64,000 bases of DNA, taken from contig JASJBI010000031.1 of NCBI GenBank assembly GCA_030066595.1, positions 1 to 64,000 on the forward strand. The letters are read 5' to 3'. Of the stretch, positions 43,305 through 51,708 are shown piece by piece; position 1 is the stretch's first letter, and each line of letters opens with the position of its first letter. The notes below the pieces were generated by a model. It saw only the letters and a list, made by a program, of their open reading frames with translations, ran no database searches and was not told the origin of the DNA. The DNA is from Alphaproteobacteria bacterium (GTDB lineage: Bacteria > Pseudomonadota > Alphaproteobacteria > JAJFFI01). A program made the position numbers and the translations under genes.

Positions 43305-44768
43305 CTACTTGCCAGCGCGGGCGATGGTCTCGGAGGTGCTGAATCCAGGCAGGAGATCGGCCAGCAGGACGCGGCCGCCATAGCCTTCGACGAAATCGCC
43401 GCCGACAACCTCGTCCTTGGCGTAATCCGCGCCCTTGATCAGAACATCGGGATGCAGCGTCTTGATCAACGCCATCGGCGTGTCTTCGGGGAAGATCACG
43501 ACCAGATCGACACTGCTGAGCGACGCCAGCACCTGGGCCCGCGCCGCTTCCGACTGAACGGGGCGCCCGTCACCCTTCAGTCGCGTGACGGAGGCGTCGC
43601 TGTTGAGTCCGACGATGAGCCGGTCGCAGGCCCGCCGCGCCTGAGCGAGCAGGGATATGTGACCAGGATGCAGCAGATCGAAACAGCCGTTGGTGAAGCC
43701 GACCTTGACCCGTTTGCGCCGCCAGCCCTCGACACGCTCCAGAGCCTGAGCCAGGGTGACAACCTTTGTCCCGCCGGTCAGCAGGTCGGCGGTGTGCAGG
43801 GCGGTGATCAGCTCGTCGGCGCCGGCCACCGCGGTGCCGGTCTTGCCGACGACGATGCCGGCCGCGACATTCGCCAGCGCCGCCCCGTCGACCAGCGGAA
43901 CGCCCGCCCCCAACGCCGCGGCGACGCTCGCAACCACCGTATCGCCGGCGCCGGACACGTCGAACACCTCGCGGGCCTCGGCGGGAAGATGCACGGGGCG
44001 CCCGCCGCCTTCGACCAAGGTCATGCCGTCGGCGCCACGCGTCGCCAGCACGGCACCAATGCCACAAGCCTTTCGGACGGCCTGCGCAGCCTCGGCCACC
44101 TGATCGTCGCCGGCTGTCGGTAGTCCGCTGGCGTCGGCCAGCTCGCGCCGGTTGGGGGTGAGAACGGCGGCACCTCGATAGCGATCGAAATCGCGCCCCT
44201 TTGGATCGACGACCACCGGTACGTTCGCAGCCCGACCCGTCTCGACGACACTGCGCAGGACCTCCGGGACCAAAACGCCCTTGGCATAGTCGGACAGGAC
44301 AACCGCGGTACAGTCGGGGACCAGCGCTTCGATGCGACGGACAAGCTGGTCGAGGGTGCGGCCCGAGACCGGGGCCGGAGACTCCCGGTCGGTCCGCAAG
44401 AGCTGTTGGCCGCCGCCGAAATACCGTGTCTTGATGGTGGTCGCGCGCGATTTATCGATGATCAGATGCGGCTCCACCTCGGCGATCTCGCCGAACAGCC
44501 CGGTGATGGCGTGCCCGGCTTCGTCGTCGCCGACCACCGCCAGCGCAGACGCCTTGACGCCGAGCGCGACCAGATTGCGCACCACGTTGCCTGCCGCCCC
44601 CAACATGGAGATTTCCCTGTCGACGCGCAGGACCGGGATCGGCGCTTCCGGCGAAATCCGCTCGACCTGCCCATGGACGAAACGGTCCAACATGACGTCG
44701 CCCACGCACAAGACGCGGATGCCGGCAAAGGCCTCGACGCTGGCGGCGAGATCCGACCGGTCGGTCAT
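43305..44768 (-). CDS. hldE: bifunctional heptose kinase/adenylyltransferase
   Basis: A 487-residue fusion that makes ADP-D-glycero-beta-D-manno-heptose precursors for LPS inner core. Residues 1-315 form a PfkB/ribokinase-fold kinase (CVGDVMLDRFVHG, DVSGAGDTVVASVA near 270). Residues about 345-487 form a nucleotidyltransferase with FTNGCFDLLHPGHISLL (HxGH site) and ending EDTPMALIKTLHPDVLIKG. Both halves look active. It is 13 bases downstream of gmhA on the same strand. The open frame upstream of 44768 is not protein. Confidence 0.97.
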   Translation of the reverse strand: MTDRSDLAASVEAFAGIRVLCVGDVMLDRFVHGQVERISPEAPIPVLRVDREISMLGAAGNVVRNLVALGVKASALAVVGDDEAGHAITGLFGEIAEVEPHLIIDKSRATTIKTRYFGGGQQLLRTDRESPAPVSGRTLDQLVRRIEALVPDCTAVVLSDYAKGVLVPEVLRSVVETGRAANVPVVVDPKGRDFDRYRGAAVLTPNRRELADASGLPTAGDDQVAEAAQAVRKACGIGAVLATRGADGMTLVEGGGRPVHLPAEAREVFDVSGAGDTVVASVAAALGAGVPLVDGAALANVAAGIVVGKTGTAVAGADELITALHTADLLTGGTKVVTLAQALERVEGWRRKRVKVGFTNGCFDLLHPGHISLLAQARRACDRLIVGLNSDASVTRLKGDGRPVQSEAARAQVLASLSSVDLVVIFPEDTPMALIKTLHPDVLIKGADYAKDEVVGGDFVEGYGGRVLLADLLPGFSTSETIARAGK

Positions 44769-44781
44769 GGCTCGAGAACCT

Positions 44782-45369
44782 TCATGCCAGGCCAAGCTCG
44801 ATCTCGAGCGCACCACACAGCATCTGGCCCAGCGTGATGTGCATCTCCTGGATGCGCGCCGTGTTCTCCGAAGGCACCAGCAGCAGGGGGTCGGCAAGGC
44901 CGGTCATCTGGCCGCCGTCGCCGCCGGCAAGACCGGCGGCCACCAGGTCCCGGTCCCGGGCCGCCTGCAGCCCTGCTATCACATTGCGGCTCCGACCCGA
45001 GGTGCTGATGCCGATGGCCACGTCGCCCGCGACTCCGAGCGCCTGGACCTGACGCGCGAACAGCGCATCGAAACCCAGGTCGTTGCCAATAGCAGTCAGC
45101 GCCGAGCTGTCGGTGGTCAGCGCCAGGGCGGGAATCGGAACACGGTCGGCCTTGTAGCGGACGGTGAGCTCGGTCGCCAGATGCTGGGCGTCCGCCGCGC
45201 TGCCGCCATTGCCGAAGAACAGGAGTTTGTTGCCCGAGCGGAGCGCACCGGCGGAGGCGCGAACCAAGGTCGCGAAAGCGCCAGCCAAGGAATCGCGTGT
45301 CGCCGCAACAACGGCGGCATGTTCGGCGAACTCGGCCGCGTAAAAGGCGTCGATATCGAAACTAGCCAT
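44782..45369 (-). CDS. gmhA: sedoheptulose-7-phosphate isomerase
   Basis: A 195-residue SIS-fold isomerase that converts sedoheptulose-7-phosphate to D-glycero-D-manno-heptose-7-phosphate, the first step of ADP-heptose synthesis. Signatures are LLFFGNGGSAADAQHLATEL, IGISTSGRSRNVIAGL and the Zn-binding tail IQEMHITLGQMLC. It precedes hldE on the same strand, so two of the four pathway enzymes are in one operon; gmhB and hldD are not in the window. ATG at 45369 with GGA five bases upstream is chosen over an adjacent TTG. Confidence 0.95.
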   Translation of the reverse strand: MASFDIDAFYAAEFAEHAAVVAATRDSLAGAFATLVRASAGALRSGNKLLFFGNGGSAADAQHLATELTVRYKADRVPIPALALTTDSSALTAIGNDLGFDALFARQVQALGVAGDVAIGISTSGRSRNVIAGLQAARDRDLVAAGLAGGDGGQMTGLADPLLLVPSENTARIQEMHITLGQMLCGALEIELGLA

Positions 45370-45457
45370 CAAAGTCCGCTGGGGAGCTACGCTGGGCGCT
45401 ACTCATATTCGCAGACAAGGGCCACGTCAATTTCCTGCCGGGCGCGGCTTGGCGCGA

Positions 45458-47368
45458 TCAGGAGCCGATCTCGCCGCCGTCTTCCTTGGTGATCGCCACC
45501 ACCGAGGGCCGCGGCGGCATACCCTCGGCGAAATCCGGCCAGCGTGTCGCGGGGGCGGCCAGGGTCGACCCCTCGGCGGGGTGCTGAACGGCGCAGAAAA
45601 GGGTGCGGCCGTCCGGCGTGAAGCAAAGCCCGGGGCATTCCGCGCCAATCGGACCTCTGTAGAAGAATCGGGTCAGCGCCCGGCCGGGTCCGGTCGTGTC
45701 GCAGGCGTAGATGCCGTCCGATACGCCGCGATCATACTGGTCTGTGTCCTGGTCGGTCGAGATCCACAGGCGGCCCCGAAGATCGAATGCGCAGTTATCC
45801 GGGTTCGTCAGCCAGCCGTCCTTGGAAACATCCGGATGATAGCGCGCGCCATGCCCCGCCTCGGACGGGTCCCCGGCCAGGATGAACACGTCCCAACGGT
45901 ACTGGTCGGCACTGTGGTCCCGCACCGGTCCGTCGCCCGGTGGCGCCAATTCCAGAATATGGCCGAAGCGGTTGTCGGCGCGCGGGTTGGCCGCATCAAT
46001 TCGCGCCTCCGAACGTTCGCGGTTGATGGTGAGCATGACGTAGACCCGCCCGGTCCTGGGATTGGTTTCGACATCTTCCGGCCGGTCCATCGGCGTGGCG
46101 CCCAGCACATCGGCTGCGCGACGGGTTTCGATCAGCACGTCCGCCTGGCGAGCAAATCCATTGCTCCTGTCCAGCCCGTTCTGACCGTACACCAGCGGCA
46201 ACCAGTCCATCGTGCCGTCCGCGTTGAAGCGGGCCACGGACAGGGTGCCACGGTCCAAGAGATCGTGGTTGGCCAATCGGTTTTCCGGATCGACCGGTCG
46301 GTCCGAAACGAAGCGGTAGAGATAGTCGAACTCGTCGTCGTCGCCGGAATAAACCGCCAGCCGACCATCCGCCGAGATCACAGTGGTCGCGCCTTCATGC
46401 TTGAACCGCCCCAGAGCGGTGCGTTTGACCGGCGGAACATCGGGGAAATACGGATCATACTCGACCACCCAGCCGAACCGGTTGGGCTCGTTGGGCTCGG
46501 CCTCGATGTCAAAGCGCGAATCGTTGAGGTGCCATGAATAGAGCAGTTTTTCTCCGATGCCATAGCGGCGGAAACGGTCCGGCTCACTGGTCCTTGCAGG
46601 ATCACCGGCGAAATAGAGATCGAAGTTCTCTTCGCAGGTCAGCACCGTGCCCCAGGGTGTCGTGCCACCGGCGCAGTTGTTGAGCGTGCCCACAACCGTC
46701 CGGCCGGTTGGATCCGCCTTGGTCCGCATCCGCGCGTGGCCGGCGGCGGGCCCGGAGACGTGAACGAGCGTGTCGAGCGCGGTCAGGCGCCGATTGAGGA
46801 TCCCGTCCGGAACGGCGCGCCAGCGGCCGGCCTCCTTTCGCACCTCGACGATGCTGGCGCCATGCGCGGCCATCTCGATGCGGGCCTGGGCTTCCGTGGT
46901 GGCGTCCCAGGCTTGGAGCCCTGGCCACATCAGTTCGCGGTTGGTGTACTCGTGATTTACGAACAGGAGGCCGTGTTCGGGACTGGTCGACCAGCGCGGC
47001 AACGGCAGATAGGCGACATAGTCCGCGTTGTAGCCGAACTGCATGCGCTGGCCGTCGACTGACATGGCGCGCGGGTCGAACGCGGGAGCGCCAGGCAAGA
47101 CCGGATCGCCCCAGCGGAGCAGGACATCCGCCCGATAACCCGGCGCGACCGCATGGTCCGGCCCGCCGCCTTGCGGAATCTCCTGGAAAGTCAGGCTCGA
47201 CCCGTGCGCAAGCGCCCGCGGCCAGGGGCTGGTGATGGCTGTCCCGGCGGCGGCGGCCAGGCCCGCCAGGACGGAGCGACGGGACAGACGCTGGGCGACG
47301 ATATCGCCCAAGCTGGGGCTTGGCCTTGGATTGACCGGACCGTCTTTCTCCTGTGGCAGGAATGTCAT
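45458..47368 (-). CDS. PhoX-family (DUF839) Tat-exported phosphatase
   Basis: A 636-residue PhoX-type alkaline phosphatase: monomeric, Ca/Fe dependent, and exported folded. The Tat signal is at residues about 27-50 (RLSRRSVLAGLAAAAGTAI). Domain motifs are LLFVNHEYTNRELMWPG, NNCAGGTTPWGTVLTCEEN (Glu and Cys metal-site region), DDEFDYLYRFVS, RPEDVETNPRTGRVYVMLT and PDNCAFDLRGRLWISTD. It would release phosphate from organophosphates in the periplasm. The ATG at 47368 was chosen so that the Tat signal is N-terminal; the ribosome site is weak. It is divergent from the DUF6134-type gene. Confidence 0.92.
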   Translation of the reverse strand: MTFLPQEKDGPVNPRPSPSLGDIVAQRLSRRSVLAGLAAAAGTAITSPWPRALAHGSSLTFQEIPQGGGPDHAVAPGYRADVLLRWGDPVLPGAPAFDPRAMSVDGQRMQFGYNADYVAYLPLPRWSTSPEHGLLFVNHEYTNRELMWPGLQAWDATTEAQARIEMAAHGASIVEVRKEAGRWRAVPDGILNRRLTALDTLVHVSGPAAGHARMRTKADPTGRTVVGTLNNCAGGTTPWGTVLTCEENFDLYFAGDPARTSEPDRFRRYGIGEKLLYSWHLNDSRFDIEAEPNEPNRFGWVVEYDPYFPDVPPVKRTALGRFKHEGATTVISADGRLAVYSGDDDEFDYLYRFVSDRPVDPENRLANHDLLDRGTLSVARFNADGTMDWLPLVYGQNGLDRSNGFARQADVLIETRRAADVLGATPMDRPEDVETNPRTGRVYVMLTINRERSEARIDAANPRADNRFGHILELAPPGDGPVRDHSADQYRWDVFILAGDPSEAGHGARYHPDVSKDGWLTNPDNCAFDLRGRLWISTDQDTDQYDRGVSDGIYACDTTGPGRALTRFFYRGPIGAECPGLCFTPDGRTLFCAVQHPAEGSTLAAPATRWPDFAEGMPPRPSVVAITKEDGGEIGS

Positions 47369-47431
47369 TGCCGGGCAGTTCAGTTGTGGTTGGACCAGAC
47401 TAGACTGGAAATAGCCGGGAGATTGACCAGA

Positions 47432-47448
47432 TTCACAGATTGTGTGAA
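47432..47448. promoter_or_regulatory. perfect palindrome between phoX-like gene and DUF6134-type gene
   Basis: TTCACA-GATTG-TGTGAA lies 64 bases from one start codon and 40 from the other. No Pho-box direct repeat (CTGTCAT type) is obvious here, so the likely regulator is another dimeric protein. Confidence 0.5.
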
Positions 47449-47487
47449 CGCCCGTCTCACCCATTCGTCCCACAGTAAGGGCCCCAG

Positions 47488-48222
47488 ATGACACTTTCGT
47501 GGAAGTTCACGGCCGCCGCAATGGCCCTATGGCTGTTGCCCGGCGCCGGCGTCGCGGCCGAGGCGCCCGATGGTACCTTCCGCTATGTGGTAAGCCATTC
47601 CCTGCATGGCGACGTTGGACATCTGACCAACACCATCCAGCGGGACGGACCTGAGCTGCTGGTGAAGACCCAGCTCCGGATTACCGGCAAGGTCCTCGGC
47701 ATCGTCGTCCGCCGGATCGAGGAAGACCGGCAAGAGATCTGGCGCGAAGGCAGGCTGATTGCCTATGAGAGCCGCGCCGACGACAATGGCGAGATTGTTG
47801 TGACCCGTGGCCGGGCCGAGGGCGACGCATTCGTGATCGACGGCTCCGAGGGGCGGGTTGAGGCACCGGCGGATCTCTACACCGCGACAGCGTGGTCGAT
47901 CGGCATGGTCGATGCCAGGGTCCTGATGGGCACCAAGGACGGCGACCTCAATCGGGTCACGATCACCGCCGTCGGCACGGACCCGATCGAGGTCGCGGGA
48001 CGGCAGGTTCCGGCCCGCCTTTACCACGTGCGCGGCGACACGGAGCGCGACCTGTGGTTCGATTCCCGAGGCGTTCCGTTGAAGATCGCGTTTCCGGCCG
48101 CCGGCGGCACCGTCTCTTTCACGCTGGACAACGAGAATGTGACCGCCCCGGACTGGCAGCCGGCACGCCGTCCCCTCAGCCCGGAGCGCGAACGACCCGG
48201 CGAATTGCTGCCTCCATCGTGA
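47488..48222 (+). CDS. exported DUF6134-type protein
   Basis: A 244-residue periplasmic protein. The signal peptide (MTLSWKFTAAAMALWLLPG, cleavage at VAAEA) is followed by an all-beta domain resembling DUF6134/DUF3108-like barrels (FRYVVSHSLHGDVGHLTNTI, then VRRIEEDRQEIWREGRLIAYES, ARLYHVRGDTERDLWFDSRGV). Such folds bind lipids or polyisoprenoids in some families; the role is unknown. The C-terminal 25 residues are Pro/Arg rich and overlap a small antisense frame. It is divergent from the PhoX-like gene. Confidence 0.8.
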   Translation: MTLSWKFTAAAMALWLLPGAGVAAEAPDGTFRYVVSHSLHGDVGHLTNTIQRDGPELLVKTQLRITGKVLGIVVRRIEEDRQEIWREGRLIAYESRADDNGEIVVTRGRAEGDAFVIDGSEGRVEAPADLYTATAWSIGMVDARVLMGTKDGDLNRVTITAVGTDPIEVAGRQVPARLYHVRGDTERDLWFDSRGVPLKIAFPAAGGTVSFTLDNENVTAPDWQPARRPLSPERERPGELLPPS

Positions 48223-48364
48223 GGTCCTGGACGATCACCGAGAACAGCACGATGCCGAAGCAAAGCGCCAGGATCGCTCCGTTCCAGGGGCCGGCATCCC
48301 AATGAGCTGATGCGTCGCTACGGTGCGTTCGACCCGCGTTGCCCCGGCCAGAGCGCGCGTCCAT
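48176..48364 (-). CDS. possible 62-residue membrane protein overlapping an opposite gene
   Basis: The C-terminal half reads as a convincing membrane helix and tail (WNGAILALCFGIVLFSVIV, then QDLTMEAAIRRVVRA), while the first 20 residues are random-looking. It overlaps the 3' end of the DUF6134-type gene by 47 bases on the other strand. No good ribosome site is seen. It could be a small regulatory membrane protein or a GC-driven artefact. Confidence 0.3.
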   Translation of the reverse strand: MDARSGRGNAGRTHRSDASAHWDAGPWNGAILALCFGIVLFSVIVQDLTMEAAIRRVVRAPG

Positions 48365-48400
48365 AATCGTCGGCCGTCTGCCGCAAACGGAGGGTCGCCG

Positions 48401-49177
48401 ATGTTTCGTGACAACGCGCTCAAACAGCGCCTGGCCGAGGGCAAGTCGGCGCTGGGTGCCTGGTGCGCGACCCAGAGCGCGGTCGCCGCTGAGATCCTCG
48501 GACATGCCGGTTACGATTTCATTCTGATCGACCACGAGCACGGCTTCGGCGGCTATACGGACTCGCTGGCCCTGTTGCAGGCATTACAGGCGTTCCCAGC
48601 GACCGTCATCTTGCGGGTTCCGGTCAACGATCCGGTGCCGATCAAGCGGGCGCTCGACATCGGCGCCGAAGGGATCATGGTGCCCATGGTGGAAAGCGCG
48701 GCGGATGCCAACGCGGCCGTCGCCGCGGCCCGCTATCCGCCGGCCGGAATCCGCGGCTGTGCCACCACGGTTGTGCGCGCCGCCGATTATGGGCTGCGCG
48801 CGGACGACTATCTGGCCCGCGCCGACGCCCAGGTCTTTGTCATGGTGCAGATCGAGACACCGCGGGCGGTCGAGAACATCCCCGAGATTGCTGCGGTCGA
48901 GGGCGTCGATGCGCTGTTCATCGGGCCGGCGGACCTCGCCGCCAATGTCGGCCATCCGGGCGACTTCGACCACCCCGATGTGAGCGCCGCCTTCGCCCGG
49001 GCGGAGGACGCGATCAAGGCCAGCGGCAAGCCGATGGGCAATGTCCCGTTCGGTGGGTTAGATTGGCGCGCCCTGTTCGACCGCGGCTACCGGATCGTCG
49101 CGGCCGGCAGCGATGTCGGATTCCTGCGCGAGGGCGCGCGGGCCCAGGTGGCAGCGTATCGCAGAGAGATCGACTAG
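48401..49177 (+). CDS. HpcH/HpaI-family class II aldolase
   Basis: A 258-residue TIM-barrel aldolase that cleaves hydroxy-oxo-acids such as 4-hydroxy-2-oxo-heptanedioate or 2-keto-3-deoxy sugars acids. Motifs are FILIDHEHG (catalytic His), PAGIRGCATTVVRAADYG, the metal Glu in VMVQIETPRAVEN, and GPADLAANVGHPG (metal Asp). Arg71 in VILRVPVND is probably substrate-binding. The ATG at 48401 has GGAGG 7 bases upstream. The aldolase, the MDR reductase (9 bases on) and the HAD protein form an operon that may degrade an aromatic- or sugar-derived acid. Confidence 0.93.
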   Translation: MFRDNALKQRLAEGKSALGAWCATQSAVAAEILGHAGYDFILIDHEHGFGGYTDSLALLQALQAFPATVILRVPVNDPVPIKRALDIGAEGIMVPMVESAADANAAVAAARYPPAGIRGCATTVVRAADYGLRADDYLARADAQVFVMVQIETPRAVENIPEIAAVEGVDALFIGPADLAANVGHPGDFDHPDVSAAFARAEDAIKASGKPMGNVPFGGLDWRALFDRGYRIVAAGSDVGFLREGARAQVAAYRREID

Positions 49178-49186
49178 GAGACGACG

Positions 49187-50203
49187 ATGGCCGAGACCAA
49201 CCGCCAGATCCTGCTCAAGAGCCGGCCGCCGGGCGAGCCGGGCCTGGACAATTTCGAGTTGGCCGACGCGCCGATGCCCGTGCCGGGCGACGGAGAGGTG
49301 CTGGTGCGCAGCATCTATCTGTCGCTCGACCCCTACATGCGCGGGCGCATGCGCGACGTGAAGTCCTACGTGCCCCCCGCCGAGATCGGCGCGGTCATGC
49401 CGGGTGCGGTCGTCGGCGAGGTCATGGAGTCCCACGACGCCGATTACGCGCCGGGCGACATCGTCGAGGTCTATCACGGCTGGCAGGAGTATGCCGCCTC
49501 GCCGGCAAAGTTCCTGCGCCGGGTCGACGCCACGGCGGCGCCGATCTCCACGGCCCTGGGCGTGCTGGGCATGCCAGGCGTGACCGCCTTTTTCGGCTTG
49601 CTGGACGTGGGCCGGCCCAAGCCCGGCGAGACCGTGCTGGTCTCGGCGGCTTCCGGCGCGGTCGGCGGCGTGGTCGGCCAGATCGCCAAAATCAAGGGCT
49701 GCCGGGCGGTGGGCATCGCCGGCGGGCCGGCCAAGTCGCGCTGGGTGACGGAAGAGCTCGGCTTTGACGCCTGCATCGACTACCGGGCCGAGGATCTGGA
49801 CGAGGGCATCCAACGCACCTGTCCGGACGGGGTCGATGTCTACTACGACAATGTCGGCGGGCGCACGCTGGACGCCGTGTTGCGCCGGATCAACGACAGG
49901 GCGCGCATCGTGATCTGCGGCATGATCTCGGAATACAACCTGGAGAAGCCGGAGCTGGCGCCACGACCGACCCGGGCGCTCCTGGTGCACCGGGCGCGCA
50001 TGGAGGGGCTGATCGTGTTCGACTACGTGGACCGCTTTCCAGAGGCACTGGCCAGCCTGGCCGACTGGGTCCGGTCCGGGGAGCTCAAGTACCGCGAGAC
50101 CATCGCCGACGGCATCGAGAACGCGCCGGCCGCCTTCATCGGTCTCTTGAAGGGCGAGAACTTCGGCAAACAGCTCGTTCGCCTGGGGCCAGAGCCCGCT
50201 TGA
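49187..50203 (+). CDS. zinc-free MDR-family NADP-dependent oxidoreductase
   Basis: A 338-residue medium-chain reductase of the leukotriene-B4-dehydrogenase/curcumin-reductase branch that reduces activated C=C bonds with NADPH. Seen: SLDPYMRGRM (family-specific, near residue 47), VSAASGAVGGVVGQIAKIKGC (nucleotide-binding loop, near 147), DACIDYRAEDLDEGI, VDVYYDNVGG and a C-terminal NFGKQLVRLGPE. No zinc ligands. It follows the aldolase by 9 bases and overlaps the HAD gene by 4. Confidence 0.93.
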   Translation: MAETNRQILLKSRPPGEPGLDNFELADAPMPVPGDGEVLVRSIYLSLDPYMRGRMRDVKSYVPPAEIGAVMPGAVVGEVMESHDADYAPGDIVEVYHGWQEYAASPAKFLRRVDATAAPISTALGVLGMPGVTAFFGLLDVGRPKPGETVLVSAASGAVGGVVGQIAKIKGCRAVGIAGGPAKSRWVTEELGFDACIDYRAEDLDEGIQRTCPDGVDVYYDNVGGRTLDAVLRRINDRARIVICGMISEYNLEKPELAPRPTRALLVHRARMEGLIVFDYVDRFPEALASLADWVRSGELKYRETIADGIENAPAAFIGLLKGENFGKQLVRLGPEPA

Positions 50204-50913
50204 GCGAGGCAGCGCCATCGGCGCATTGGCGCCGCGCGCTCCTGGAGCCATTCTCCATCCTGCTCCTGGACATGAACGGTACCTTCATGTTCGGCGGCGA
50301 TCGGTTCTCCGCCGAACAGAATTACGCAGCCACCTATCGCACGCTTGGCGGCGATCTGGACGACGCGACCGTAAACGGCGCGATTGCTGCCTGCTATGCC
50401 TATCTCGACCAGCTCTATCCCGACCCGGTCTGGCACGACCGGTTCCCGAGCCTTGCCGACGCCCTCCTCACCTTGGAACAAACCCGCACACTGCCGGAGC
50501 ACGAGAGGAGGCGCCTGGAACGGACCTTTGCGCTGCACGAGGTCGGGCGTGTGCCGGACGACCACGCGGAAGCGCTCAGGCGGCTCCGCCGTCGGCATCG
50601 GCTCGCCCTGGTGGCCGACATCTGGGCGCCGAAGCATGCCTGGCTCGACGAGCTTGACCGTGCCGGCGTGTCGTCTTTGTTCGACGCGCTGATCTTTTCC
50701 TCCGATGGCTCCAGCGTCAAGCCGTCGCCCGCGACCTTCGAAAGAGCGTTGGCGCAAACGGGAGCGACGCCCGAGACTTCGGTTGTCATCGGCGATTCCG
50801 TGCGGCGGGATTTGGGCGGAGCGGCGGCCGCCGGCGTTGCGTGCATTCTGGTCGGCGGAGCCGAGGACGCGGCCGCGCGGGCCGCGGTTCCGAGCTTGAC
50901 GGATCTCGTCTAA
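50200..50913 (+). CDS. HAD-superfamily protein with DxN instead of DxD
   Basis: A 237-residue HAD fold. Motif I is LLLDMNGTFMFGG: the nucleophile Asp24 is present but the usual second Asp, the acid/base, is Asn26. Motif II is lost in LVADIW, motif III Lys is in GSSVKPSPATFERAL, and motif IV is VVIGDSVRRDLGGA. Asn at +2 would weaken leaving-group protonation, so it may be a slow phosphatase, a different transferase or a sensor. I believe a DMNGT subfamily exists, so this is not necessarily decay. TTG start overlaps the upstream stop. It converges with TVP38, with stop codons overlapping by 4 bases. Confidence 0.85.
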   Translation: MSEAAPSAHWRRALLEPFSILLLDMNGTFMFGGDRFSAEQNYAATYRTLGGDLDDATVNGAIAACYAYLDQLYPDPVWHDRFPSLADALLTLEQTRTLPEHERRRLERTFALHEVGRVPDDHAEALRRLRRRHRLALVADIWAPKHAWLDELDRAGVSSLFDALIFSSDGSSVKPSPATFERALAQTGATPETSVVIGDSVRRDLGGAAAAGVACILVGGAEDAAARAAVPSLTDLV

Positions 50914-51692
50914 GACTTCCGCGCCTTGAGCTTCTTGTAGACGACCGGAAGCATGGCGAGGACGGCGAGGCCCACCAGCGCGATGATCACCTGCGGCGTG
51001 AGCACGCCGGACAGGGTGAACTCGTCGCCGCTTTCGAACACGCTGCCGAGTCCGGCACCCACCGAGGCATAGACAAAGCTGCCCGGGATGATGCCGATCA
51101 AAGTCGCCAGCACATAAGTGCGCGTGCGCACGCCCAGAAAAGCGGGGACCAGGTTCACGACGAAGAACGGGAACAGCGGGATCAGACGCAGCACCAGGAG
51201 ATAGGAAAAGGCGTTCTCCTGGAAGCCCGCCTCCATCTTCTTGAGCCAGGGGCCGGCCCGCTGTCTGAGACCTTCGCCCAGCGAGGTGCGCGCGATCTCG
51301 AACAGGATGGTGGCACCCAACGTGGCCGCAATGACCACCCAGCATGAGCCGAGCACGGCGCCGAAGAGGAAGCCTCCCGTGATGGTCATCACGGCTGCGC
51401 CCGGCAGGGACATCGCGACAACGGCGGCATAGCCCGCCATGAAGACGATCGGCGCGAGCCAGGGATAGCGCCCGACGAAGTCCAGCAGCACTTCGCGATG
51501 CTGTTTGAGCGCCTGGAAGGTCAGATAGTCGTCCAGGCCGAAGGCGAAGGCGGCGGCGATCGCCGCCACCAGCACGGCGAGCGGCAGAAACCGGCGCACC
51601 GGACCCGGTGAGGTGCCTGCCTTCGTCACGCCGTCAGCTCCGGGCTGCGCTGCGGCCGCCGAACATGCTCCTGCATTGGGATCGTTTGCCAT
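50910..51692 (-). CDS. TVP38/TMEM64 (VTT-domain) membrane protein
   Basis: A 260-residue inner-membrane protein of the DedA/TVP38 superfamily with about six helices. The VTT core is seen in SLPGAAVMTITGGFLFGAVLG (re-entrant loop), then RLIPLFPFFVVNLVPAFLGVRTRTY and GIIPGSFVYASVG. Relatives act as lipid scramblases or transporters. The ATG at 51692 has GGAG 10 bases upstream; a TTG at 51716 would overlap the previous gene. It sits just downstream of a pyridine-nucleotide-disulfide oxidoreductase, a frequent partner that in some bacteria is fused to it. Confidence 0.9.
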   Translation of the reverse strand: MANDPNAGACSAAAAQPGADGVTKAGTSPGPVRRFLPLAVLVAAIAAAFAFGLDDYLTFQALKQHREVLLDFVGRYPWLAPIVFMAGYAAVVAMSLPGAAVMTITGGFLFGAVLGSCWVVIAATLGATILFEIARTSLGEGLRQRAGPWLKKMEAGFQENAFSYLLVLRLIPLFPFFVVNLVPAFLGVRTRTYVLATLIGIIPGSFVYASVGAGLGSVFESGDEFTLSGVLTPQVIIALVGLAVLAMLPVVYKKLKARKS

Positions 51693-51708
51693 GGGCGGCG
51701 GCTCCGGC

